This document shows positions 1-5,909 of a DNA stretch of 12,414 bases, one piece after another. The position numbers and the translations under genes were made by a program. Positions within the stretch are counted from its first letter, which is position 1, and each line of letters opens with the position of its first letter. The stretch covers positions 1 to 12,414 of the forward strand of contig JAJYKG010000039.1 in NCBI GenBank assembly GCA_021788795.1, read 5' to 3'. The DNA is from Thermoplasmata archaeon (GTDB lineage: Archaea; Thermoplasmatota; Thermoplasmata; RBG-16-68-12). Below the pieces are notes generated by a model that did not search any database, had not been told where the DNA came from, and saw nothing but the letters and a program-made list of their open reading frames with translations.

Positions 1-663
1 GTTCTCCTCGGGGATGCGGAGGTGGTCGAAGCCGATGAGCATCGTGTCGCTCGCGCGGATGCCCATCTTGTTCTCCTTGCGGAGGAGCTGGTACCCCGGG
101 GCGTCCGTCGGCACGATGAAGCAGGAGATGTCGTACTTCTTCTCCCCCGTGCGCGCGTAGGTGATGAGGGTCTTCGCCTTGGACGCGTTCGTGATGAACG
201 CCTTGGAGCCGTTCAGCTCCCACGCGTCCCCCACGCGCTTCGCGGTGGACCGCATCGCGGCGGCGTCCGACCCGCAGTCCGGCTCCGTGAGAGCGTACGC
301 GCCGATGTGTTCGCCGCGGGCCAGGGGGACCAAGAACCTCTGCTTCTGCTCCTCGGTCCCGTACTTGAGGATCGGCTCGCACGCGAGGCCGTTGCACACG
401 GCCGCGATCACGGACGCGCTCGCGTCCCCGCGGGCCAGCTCCTCGATCGTGATCGCGTAGCTCACGCTGTCCAGGCCTGCGCCGCCGTACTTCTCCGGCA
501 CGAAGATGCCGAGGAGGCCCAGCTCCCCCATCTTCTTCGCCCAGTGCTCCGGGAACTCCTGGCTCTCGTCGTACTTCATGGACTCCGGGATGATCTCGCG
601 TTCCGCGAAATCGCGGACCATCTTGCGGGTCATCTCCTGGGTCTCGCTCAGCTCGAAGTCCAT
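1..663 (-). CDS. Acyl-CoA dehydrogenase, N-terminal part (runs off left edge)
   Basis: This is a flavoprotein that oxidises the alpha-beta bond of an acyl-CoA thioester, as in fatty-acid or branched amino-acid breakdown, and passes electrons to an electron-transfer flavoprotein. I translated 221 codons from the ATG at 661-663 to base 1 with no stop; the family is usually about 380 residues, so the C-terminal helical domain lies outside the window. Seen: an N-terminal helical domain (about 1-115) with MDFELSETQE at the start and the VPEKYGGAGL segment near residues 55-64, then the family signature AYALTEPDCGSD at 122-133, which lines the FAD and substrate pocket, and KMGIRASDT at 199-207 in the middle beta domain. 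The catalytic Glu would be in the missing part, so chain-length preference cannot be judged. A TATA-like box 25-35 bases upstream supports this start. It is divergent from the GNAT gene. Confidence 0.93.
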   Translation of the reverse strand, partial: MDFELSETQEMTRKMVRDFAEREIIPESMKYDESQEFPEHWAKKMGELGLLGIFVPEKYGGAGLDSVSYAITIEELARGDASASVIAAVCNGLACEPILKYGTEEQKQRFLVPLARGEHIGAYALTEPDCGSDAAAMRSTAKRVGDAWELNGSKAFITNASKAKTLITYARTGEKKYDISCFIVPTDAPGYQLLRKENKMGIRASDTMLIGFDHLRIPEEN

Positions 664-743
664 CGGGCGGACCAAAGGACGGCCTGGGCATATAGATTCT
701 CGTCGTACGAACGTTCAAGCTCCCGGGTCGGTTCGCGCACGCG
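664..743. promoter_or_regulatory. Divergent promoter region between acyl-CoA dehydrogenase and GNAT genes
   Basis: An AT-rich island CATATAGATT at 689-698 stands out in a GC-rich stretch. Read on the minus strand (AATCTATATG) it sits about 30 bases before the dehydrogenase ATG, predicting a leader of only a few bases. The same box could serve the plus-strand GNAT gene, with a leader of roughly 25 bases. An 8-base palindrome GAACGTTC lies at 709-716, upstream of the minus-strand TATA box, where an activator or repressor could bind. The promoter call is inference from position and composition. Confidence 0.5.
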
Positions 744-1646
744 GTGGCCGCCCTCCGCCTCGAGCCGCTGCAGTCCGTCGACGCCCAGGCGTACTGGCAG
801 GTCTACGTGGCCGGGCGGACGGACCTGCCCACGCGGTCCGTCGCGGCCCACGTGGAGCGGTACCTCGCCCTGCCGCCGGAGGAGCAGCGGACGCACTTCG
901 CGGTCCGCGAGGGGCCCGCCCTCGTGGGCACCGTGCGCCTCCTGCCCGGGACGATCACCGGGTTCGCCATGGACCCCGGCCACGCGGGCGACGCGGCCCC
1001 GGCGGTCATCCGGGCCCTTGACCTCCTCCGCACGCAGGGGGGCGGCGCGATCACGGCCTCGTTCGACGAGGCCTACCAGAAGGCGTTCGAGTCCCTCGGG
1101 TTCCGCCCCCTCTTCGCGCGGCTGCGGATGGAGGCCGCGACCCGGCGCACGCCCGCGTCCAGCCTCCCGCTCAGGCCGCCGGAGGAGAGCGAGGTCCCGA
1201 AGCTCTCGCGCTTCTTCCAGGAGGTCTACGAAGGGCACCTCGAGCAGGCGCTCGGGATGCACGTGGGCTCCGAGGAGGACTGGCGCGGATACATCACGGG
1301 CATCCTGCGGGGCGACGCCGGGCGGTTCATGCCGGACGCCTCCTTCGTCGCCTTGGAGGATGACCGGCTCGCCGGCGCGATCCTCGTGACGCACTGGATG
1401 GGCGCGCCCATGGTCGCCGAGATCGGCGTCGCGCCGGACCGGAGGCGCCGCGGCCTCGCCCGTGCCCTGCTCTCCGCGGCCTCGACGCGCCTCGCGGCGG
1501 TCGACGAACCGCGGTGGTCCCTGTACGTGACCGTCGGCAACGACCCCGCCCTCGCCCTGTACCGCGACCTCGGCTTCGAACCGGCGGGCGGCCGCACGGT
1601 CACCGCGCAGCTCGCGGAGTCCCTCTCGGAGCATTCTCAGGGCTGA
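744..1646 (+). CDS. GNAT family N-acetyltransferase, two tandem GNAT domains
   Basis: Predicted cytosolic acetyl-CoA-dependent acyltransferase, 300 residues, about twice the size of a single GNAT domain. The C-terminal domain (about 143-290) carries the recognisable acetyl-CoA motif: VAEIGVAPDRRRRGLARALL at 224-243 matches motif A (V.P..R.RGLA..LL), followed by GNDPALALYRDLGFEP at 265-280, the usual N..A..LY..LGF motif. The N-terminal half (about 1-130) looks like a second, degenerate GNAT fold: HFAVREGPALVGTVRLLP at 51-68 and FESLGFRP at 115-122 are in the right order, but there is no RxxGxG/A loop. The layout resembles mycothiol synthase-like tandem GNATs, but I cannot name the substrate. 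The start is GTG at 744; no upstream in-frame start is evident. It has no obvious functional partner nearby. Confidence 0.85.
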   Translation: MAALRLEPLQSVDAQAYWQVYVAGRTDLPTRSVAAHVERYLALPPEEQRTHFAVREGPALVGTVRLLPGTITGFAMDPGHAGDAAPAVIRALDLLRTQGGGAITASFDEAYQKAFESLGFRPLFARLRMEAATRRTPASSLPLRPPEESEVPKLSRFFQEVYEGHLEQALGMHVGSEEDWRGYITGILRGDAGRFMPDASFVALEDDRLAGAILVTHWMGAPMVAEIGVAPDRRRRGLARALLSAASTRLAAVDEPRWSLYVTVGNDPALALYRDLGFEPAGGRTVTAQLAESLSEHSQG

Positions 1647-1703
1647 GACTGTCGAGGCTAGCCTTAAGGCCCCGCGGCCCCGCATGGCCGGGTCGGCGAA
1701 TGC
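1647..1703 (+). promoter_or_regulatory. Weak candidate promoter for the small membrane protein gene
   Basis: The 57-base gap after the GNAT stop contains CTAGCCTTAAGGC at 1658-1670, the only AT-leaning patch. The CTTAAG core is centred about 38 bases before the ATG at 1704, so it could be a weak archaeal TATA element giving a leader of around 12 bases. No clear ribosome-binding site is visible before the ATG. Read-through from the GNAT gene is the alternative. Confidence 0.3.
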
Positions 1704-1997
1704 ATGATCGCGCTGGACGAGAGTTTCGTCGTGCTCATCCTGAGCATCCTCTGCGGCGTCCTCGGGGGCTTCCTCGTGGCGCACAAGGGCGTGCGGATGA
1801 TGCACGGCGGCCTGCTGTACCGCCTGAGCATCGGGCTCGCGGCGGTGGGGATCGCGATGGGGCTGAGCGCCGCGTCGCGCGTGCTGGACCTGAGTCCGGT
1901 GGTCTCCGACACCTTCCAGATCGTCGCGCTCGTCGTGCTGTTCTTCATCGGTTACAGCGCCTGGCTGAGCGCGCACGCGATGCAGACTGAGGCGTGA
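1704..1997 (+). CDS. Small three-helix membrane protein, function unknown
   Basis: I do not recognise a named family. The 97-residue product has three hydrophobic segments: about 8-25 (VVLILSILCGVLGGFLVA), about 41-59 (RLSIGLAAVGIAMGLSAAS) and about 69-92 (ending VVLFFIGYSAWLSAHA). Between segments 1 and 2 is a short basic stretch, HKGVRMMHGG, which by the positive-inside rule would face the cytoplasm; this puts the N-terminus outside and the C-terminus inside. A small Gly/Leu-rich integral membrane protein of this kind could be an accessory subunit or sensor anchor, but nothing seen favours one. Its stop overlaps the start of the next gene (GTGA), so the two are probably translated together and may act as a pair. 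Confidence 0.72.
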   Translation: MIALDESFVVLILSILCGVLGGFLVAHKGVRMMHGGLLYRLSIGLAAVGIAMGLSAASRVLDLSPVVSDTFQIVALVVLFFIGYSAWLSAHAMQTEA

Positions 1998-2248
1998 TCC
2001 GGGTGGGCGCGCAGGCCGCGTACGAGCGCATCGCCGCGGACATGCGGTCCATCTGGGGAGACATGGCGCTGGCCATGCTCCGCAAGCGGCTGCGCGACGT
2101 CCATGCGGACCCGAACGCGCTGACGAGGGAGGACCTGGAGCGCATCGTCGACCTCCTCCGGGCGAAGACCCTGCCGTCCATCCTGGGCGAGGAGGGCGCG
2201 GAGACGAAGGCCTGCCAGTACCTCGCCTGGGTCGCGGACTCCGGCTGA
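1994..2248 (+). CDS. Small alpha-helical hypothetical protein, translationally coupled
   Basis: An 84-residue reading frame starts with GTG at 1994, sharing 4 bases (GTGA) with the stop of the preceding membrane-protein gene; this overlap is the main support for the gene and its start. The product is soluble and probably mostly helical: GAQAAYERIAADMRSIWGDM, a basic helix AMLRKRLRDVH, then TREDLERIVDLLRAK and a C-terminal segment with one Cys (TKACQYLAWVADSG). The heptad-like Leu/Ile spacing suggests a small helical bundle or dimer. I see no catalytic or metal motif and do not recognise a family. Coupling to a membrane protein suggests a cytosolic partner of it. It ends 10 bases from the convergent Nudix-like gene. 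Confidence 0.68.
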   Translation: MIRVGAQAAYERIAADMRSIWGDMALAMLRKRLRDVHADPNALTREDLERIVDLLRAKTLPSILGEEGAETKACQYLAWVADSG

Positions 2249-2258
2249 CGCGGCCCGC

Positions 2259-2726
2259 TCACTTCGGGGGCAGATGGGCCGGCTTCACCAGGCGGAGGAC
2301 CTTGTACATCTCCAGGTCGGAGCGGGCCCACGGGTGGAGGTCCTCCGGGATCTTCGCGTCGACCGCCTCGAAGCGGACCTCGTTGGCCCCCCGCGCCAGC
2401 GTGGTCTCCTCGGGCATCTCCGCCTCGAACTGGAACGTGAGGATCCAGTCTCCGTCCGTCCCGGACCGCACGCCGACGAGGCGGATGGTCCTCGGGTTCT
2501 CCCCCGTCTGCTCCCGGAGCAGGCGCGTGGCGCACAGCCGCGGGTGGACGCCGTAGTCCAAGACCCCGCCGGGGAGCGTCCACGCGTCGCCGTAGACCGG
2601 GTCCTTGCGCTGCCGGATGAGGACGAGCCGGTCCTGGTGGTGGGCGAAGACCACGCACCGCATCTCGAGCCCGCCCGCGGAGGTCCCGGCGCCGGACGGG
2701 AAGACCGCCTTCTCGATGTCCTCCAT
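2259..2726 (-). CDS. Nudix-fold protein with a degraded Nudix box
   Basis: A 155-residue protein of typical Nudix length. The fold is indicated by MRCVVFAHHQDRLVLIRQRK (22-41), DAWTLPGGVLDYG (48-60) and the helix that follows. Nudix hydrolases cleave nucleoside diphosphates linked to another group, using the box Gx5Ex7REUxEExGU, whose glutamates bind Mg or Mn. Aligning the box from the second Gly of PGGVLDYG, the first Glu is Val, the RE pair is Arg-Leu and the EE pair is Glu-Gln; only one of the key glutamates remains. The protein may therefore be inactive or act as a binding or regulatory domain, or use other residues. The start is the ATG at 2726, with a CTTATC element about 30-36 bases upstream. 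It lies 50 bases downstream of the methyltransferase gene and may be co-transcribed with it. Confidence 0.8.
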   Translation of the reverse strand: MEDIEKAVFPSGAGTSAGGLEMRCVVFAHHQDRLVLIRQRKDPVYGDAWTLPGGVLDYGVHPRLCATRLLREQTGENPRTIRLVGVRSGTDGDWILTFQFEAEMPEETTLARGANEVRFEAVDAKIPEDLHPWARSDLEMYKVLRLVKPAHLPPK

Positions 2727-2776
2727 GGCTCACGACCCGGACGGGCCACGGGGGCGATAAGGGTTCCGCGCGGCGG
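2727..2776 (-). promoter_or_regulatory. Candidate promoter of the Nudix-like gene
   Basis: On the minus strand the 50-base gap contains CCCTTATCG (plus-strand 2755-2763), a TATA-like patch in otherwise GC-rich DNA. Its centre is about 33 bases before the ATG at 2726, predicting a start of transcription within about 10 bases of the codon. The gene could also be read through from the methyltransferase gene. Confidence 0.38.
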
Positions 2777-3532
2777 TCACATGGGCTTGCGGCCGACGAA
2801 CCAGGGCATTGGGTCCTCGGGAGTCTCGGGATCAGGGGCGGCGTGGCGGACCTGGAAACCCGCCTCGCGGAGGGTCCGGGGCCACGTCGCGGTCGGGAAG
2901 AGCCCGAGGACGTGCCGGTCCGTCTCGACGGTCAGCTTGCCGCGTCGCCGGATGAGGTAGATGAACGTCGACTCGCACGTCGTGTCCCGCGGATCTGGAT
3001 CGTACCGGTTCTCGACGAAGACGACCTCGACGTTCCCGCGGCGTCCCCGGACCGTCTCCGTCCAGTTCTGGACGAACAGCTCGCGGGCGAGCTCTGCGTA
3101 GGTGACGAAGGCGCCGCCCGGCCTCAGGTGGCGGAAGGCCGTCGCGAACGCGCGGGCGAGGTCGCGGGGGCTCCTCATGTAGGACACCGCGTCCGAGATC
3201 ATCGCGCCGTCGAACGCCCGACCCAGGCGGACGGACCGCATGTCGCCGAGGCGGTACTCCAGCTCGGGGTTCAGTCGCCGCGCGAGTCGGAGCATGGAGG
3301 GGCTGAGGTCCACGCCTGTGATCCGGGCGTGCCGTTTGAGGTTGGAATCCACGTGACCACCCCCGGATCCCAGATGGAGGACGTCGCGTACCGGCCCGAC
3401 CGCGCCCATCCGTAGGAAGCGCCAGAACTCCTCGGCCTCGTCCGCGTACTGCTCCGGAGGGCTGATGATGGGCCAGGCCCACGACAGGTCTTCGTACAGG
3501 CGGTGGCGGTTCGGGCTCGGAGCGGCTCCCAC
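2777..3532 (-). CDS. Class I SAM-dependent methyltransferase
   Basis: A 251-residue Rossmann-fold methyltransferase that would transfer the methyl group of S-adenosylmethionine to an unidentified acceptor. Visible motifs: motif I VLHLGSGGGH at 51-60 (the glycine-rich SAM loop), the acidic end of strand 2 in TGVDLSPSML at 72-81, which binds the ribose, motif II-like FDGAMISDAVSYM at 107-119, and LRPGG at 136-140. The C-terminal half (about 145-251) is a substrate-recognition region with TYAELARELFVQNW and a closing PMPWFVGRKP. The N-terminal LYEDLSWAWPIISPPEQY resembles the lid of small-molecule methyltransferases rather than an RNA or DNA enzyme. The start is GTG at 3532. It follows the radical SAM gene by 52 bases on the same strand, so the two may share a pathway. 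A weak CCTATCC element lies about 32 bases before the start. Confidence 0.88.
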   Translation of the reverse strand: MGAAPSPNRHRLYEDLSWAWPIISPPEQYADEAEEFWRFLRMGAVGPVRDVLHLGSGGGHVDSNLKRHARITGVDLSPSMLRLARRLNPELEYRLGDMRSVRLGRAFDGAMISDAVSYMRSPRDLARAFATAFRHLRPGGAFVTYAELARELFVQNWTETVRGRRGNVEVVFVENRYDPDPRDTTCESTFIYLIRRRGKLTVETDRHVLGLFPTATWPRTLREAGFQVRHAAPDPETPEDPMPWFVGRKPM

Positions 3533-3584
3533 GAAGTCGGAACCCGGAGGGTCGCGGCACGGGATAGGGCTTCCGGCGCTCGAC

Positions 3585-5162
3585 TCACGCCGCGGGGAAG
3601 CTGACCGTGTGGCCCTCGGCCTGCCGCCGGGTCTTCGCCGGCTCGCGGATCCGGAAGCCGTGGTCCTCGCCGTACCTCCGCATGATCTGGAGGATGTACC
3701 GGCCGCCGAGCCGTCCCGTGGCCACGACCATCGCGCGGACCGGGAGCGGGAGCTTCGTGAGGCGCCAGAGGATCGAGTCCATCTCGATCACCTCGTGCCG
3801 CCAGGCGCGGTAGGCGATGTTGAACCGGGCCTCGTCGATCATCTCGTCCAGGTTGTAGAAGGACTCGCCGCGGAGGGCGCCGATGGGCACGAAGGTCAGC
3901 GGCGCGGTGACGAAGTGGCCGTTGGGGATCTGCTCGAGCTTGTCGATCAGGTCGACCGTCAGCCACGCGTCCTCGGGCGTCTCGCCGGGCAGGCCCATGA
4001 TGATTGTGTACGCGGGGAACCAGTAGTTCTTGTTCAGGATCTCCGTCCCCTGGACCACGACCTCGGGCCACTCCTCCGGGCTGAAGGGCGCGGCCTTGCG
4101 GTTCAGGACGGCCTTCGAGAGCTTGGGGCTCCCCGTCTCGATCCCGCTCTGGATCCCGATCCACTTGTTCGGCCCGACGCCCACGATCTCGGAGAGGTCG
4201 TGGATGAGGCCCGGGTTCGTGACCGCGGCGCTCACGGTGCCGTGGGTCGGGTAGCAGTGGTCGACACCTGGCTGGCTCATCACGTGCTTGAACAGGCCCT
4301 TGACCGCGTCTTCGTTCGGCTCGAAGGTCTTCCAGTTCTCCAGGCGGTACAGGAAGATGTCGTCCGAGTGCAGCTGGACTGAGTTGCCGCGCGGCGCCTT
4401 CGCGTTCACCGCGACCTCGTCCGCGATGAAGTCGAGGGGGAAGTACCGCGGCTTCCGAAGGGTGACTTCGCAGAACTCGCACCCGCGGCCGCAGCCGCGC
4501 ATGACCTCGACCATGTTGTGCATCACGGGGCCGAGGATCTTGGGCACGTCCTCGACGCGTGGCGCCGTGCGGTTGTTGTACCGCATCACGGGCGGCGCGC
4601 TGCCGTCCCGGACCTCCTGGAAGATGTCCCCGATGAACTGGTCCGTCTCGCCGTAGACGATGTGGTCGATCCCGAGCTCCTCCTGGAGCCCGGGCCGGTG
4701 GTCGAACTGCCACGCCCCGGGCCCGCCCAGGACGACCTTGTACTTGCGGTCCGGCCGCTGGGCCTTCGCGGCCAGCTCGAGGAACTTCGCCTTCGTGTAG
4801 GGGGTCAGCGCCCCGCCCATGGTGAAGGACATGCTCACGGGTCCCATGCCGAGGGGATCCATGGAGTGCAGGCCGACGACTTCCGTGTCCTCCGTGATGT
4901 AGCGGTCGAGGTGCTGGGGCGGCGCCACCACGACCTCATCCCGACCGTACGCCTTCACGAGGCCCGCCTCGACCTTCCGCAGGCCGTAGGGGGCGCGGAC
5001 GGGGTGGCCGTCCGCATCGAGGGCCGGCGGGTCCGCGAGGATCCGGTACGCGAGCCGCGAGTGCCAGTAGTCGGTCGGGATGCAGCTGAAGAAGGTCGCG
5101 AGGGGCACGCCACGGTAGTCCGTCATGAGGGTGTAGTCTGCCGCCAAGACATACTTCGCCAT
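3585..5162 (-). CDS. B12-binding-type radical SAM protein
   Basis: A 525-residue iron-sulfur enzyme of the cobalamin-dependent radical SAM type, which typically makes methyl transfers or C-C bonds at unactivated carbons. Seen: an N-terminal Rossmann-like region with VVGLHSMDPLGMG (95-107) and KVVLGGPGAW (142-151), the shape of a B12-binding domain but without the classic DxHxxG; then the radical SAM cluster motif RGCGRGCEFC, with Cys224, Cys228 and Cys231 (CxxxCxxC); then the barrel elements GIQSGIETGSPKLSKAV (336-352) and MGLPGETPEDAW (389-400). The C-terminus (about 440-525) is family-specific and basic. The archaeal lipid enzymes of this class, such as the GDGT ring synthases, are one possibility, but I cannot assign it to them. 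The start is the ATG at 5162, with GGGGGA just upstream. It has its own promoter and is followed by a methyltransferase gene. Confidence 0.87.
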   Translation of the reverse strand: MAKYVLAADYTLMTDYRGVPLATFFSCIPTDYWHSRLAYRILADPPALDADGHPVRAPYGLRKVEAGLVKAYGRDEVVVAPPQHLDRYITEDTEVVGLHSMDPLGMGPVSMSFTMGGALTPYTKAKFLELAAKAQRPDRKYKVVLGGPGAWQFDHRPGLQEELGIDHIVYGETDQFIGDIFQEVRDGSAPPVMRYNNRTAPRVEDVPKILGPVMHNMVEVMRGCGRGCEFCEVTLRKPRYFPLDFIADEVAVNAKAPRGNSVQLHSDDIFLYRLENWKTFEPNEDAVKGLFKHVMSQPGVDHCYPTHGTVSAAVTNPGLIHDLSEIVGVGPNKWIGIQSGIETGSPKLSKAVLNRKAAPFSPEEWPEVVVQGTEILNKNYWFPAYTIIMGLPGETPEDAWLTVDLIDKLEQIPNGHFVTAPLTFVPIGALRGESFYNLDEMIDEARFNIAYRAWRHEVIEMDSILWRLTKLPLPVRAMVVATGRLGGRYILQIMRRYGEDHGFRIREPAKTRRQAEGHTVSFPAA

Positions 5163-5262
5163 GCAATCCCCCGCCCGATTCGTGGACCCTAGAGCGGTCC
5201 CCCTTCAAGCCTTCGTTGTGCAGCCCGGTCATTTGCACTCCCCTCTAGTTATATATTTCGGA
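5163..5262 (-). promoter_or_regulatory. Promoter and structured 5' leader of the radical SAM gene
   Basis: On the minus strand, CCGAAATATATAAC (plus-strand 5248-5261) is the best archaeal promoter in the window: a purine-rich BRE-like CGAAA directly before TATATA. The transcript would begin near 5226-5230, leaving a leader of about 65 bases, much longer than those predicted for most other genes here. The leader contains a small hairpin, GGACC (5196-5200) pairing with GGTCC (5184-5188 on the minus strand), and ends with GGGGGA as a possible ribosome-binding site. The box assignment is strong; the hairpin's role is conjecture. Confidence 0.68.
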
Positions 5263-5440
5263 TTGCGGCAGGCGACATGTCCTCCGACCTCGTCTGCGGG
5301 TCGGCGGGACCGCCGGGCTTCTCTCCCCCCGAGGGCCACGGGAGAGATTAGGGAATCCGAAAACGGCATGGGAGAAACGCTTCCCGCCGCGCCGGGGTTC
5401 GGCATGCCCTCGGGGCGCCCGGAGGTCTGCGGGGCGGAGC
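5263..5440. other. Intergenic stretch with three consecutive hairpins; no gene supported
   Basis: This lies between the stop of the DUF1641 gene and the radical SAM promoter. Three adjacent inverted repeats are visible: CGACC/GGGTCG at 5285-5303, CGGCGG-GA-CCGCCG at 5302-5315, and CTCTCCC/GGGAGAG at 5321-5346 with an inner CCC/GGG. Beyond them on the minus strand are short T-runs (CGTTTTC, minus strand of 5359-5365, and GTTTC near 5375), which could end the formate dehydrogenase transcript. Short open frames exist on both strands but have no start signal, no recognisable protein and biased composition. It may hold a terminator or an untranslated structured RNA. Confidence 0.35.
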
Positions 5441-5905
5441 TCACGCCTTCGGCTTTCCCACGGACCGGCCAAGGCCCGCGGCCATCCGGAGCAGGAAACG
5501 CATCCCGCGGTTCACATCGGGATCGCGCAGCGCGCGGAGGAGGCCCCAGAACCCGAGGACCCGCCCGTCGTCCCGCGTGGTAACCGCAGCCTTGGCGGCC
5601 CCGTCCAGGCCGTTGAGCAGCTCCTGCACCGCGCGCGGGTCGATGCTCTGCAGGGTGTTGTAGAACCGGAGGGCATGCTTCACCACCGCGAGGTTCCCGG
5701 GCTGGGTCGCCCAGTCCGTCGCGGTCCCCAGGGCCGCGTCCGGCTCCTCCAGGAGGTGGGACAGACCCTGGAGCACGCCGCGCTCGTGGGCGAGGACGAG
5801 GAGCCGCCGGAACTCCGCCTCCGCCGCGGCCTCGGCGCTCGCTTGGACCTTCTCCGCCGTCTCGCTCGCCGGGGCGCCCTCGATCGTCGCAATGGGCTTC
5901 GCCAT
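5441..5905 (-). CDS. DUF1641 protein, partner of the formate dehydrogenase-like subunit
   Basis: A 154-residue helical protein recognised by its DUF1641 core (about 60-148): a run of small helices with NLAVVKHALRFYNTLQSIDP (70-89), VLGFWGLLRALRDPDVNRGM (116-135) and an amphipathic end FLLRMAAGLGRSVGKPKA. In Bacillus and other organisms this family is encoded beside formate dehydrogenase-like molybdoenzymes (the YrhD/YrhE-type pairs, also called ForC/ForE), where it is thought to help connect the enzyme to the membrane electron-transfer chain. That pairing is reproduced here: the ATG at 5905 lies 4 bases after the stop of the catalytic-subunit gene, and GGTGA, which includes that stop, serves as a ribosome-binding site. 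There is no clear transmembrane helix, so any membrane contact would be peripheral. The N-terminal 35 residues are Ala/Glu-rich and probably flexible. Confidence 0.84.
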   Translation of the reverse strand: MAKPIATIEGAPASETAEKVQASAEAAAEAEFRRLLVLAHERGVLQGLSHLLEEPDAALGTATDWATQPGNLAVVKHALRFYNTLQSIDPRAVQELLNGLDGAAKAAVTTRDDGRVLGFWGLLRALRDPDVNRGMRFLLRMAAGLGRSVGKPKA

Positions 5906-5909
5906 GGTC

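Noticed and set aside
648..1976. Long minus-strand open frame (442 codons) opposite the GNAT gene
   Set aside because: It is the high-GC shadow of the GNAT and membrane-protein genes. Its product is a low-complexity Arg/Asp/Glu/His mixture with no motif, while the plus-strand frame has clear GNAT motifs.
4936..5238. Out-of-frame reading frame starting in the radical SAM leader
   Set aside because: It starts before the likely transcription start, overlaps the radical SAM gene for most of its length and has shadow-like composition. An upstream regulatory frame cannot be fully excluded.
5381..5431. GGTTCG-containing stretch considered as part of a tRNA
   Set aside because: The loop and stems do not fold into a T arm and no anticodon or acceptor arm is present.
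5229..5472. Short minus-strand frames of 71 and 75 codons in the gap before the radical SAM gene
   Set aside because: No start signal, no recognisable protein, overlap with the end of the DUF1641 gene and with the hairpins and promoter; not supported as genes.
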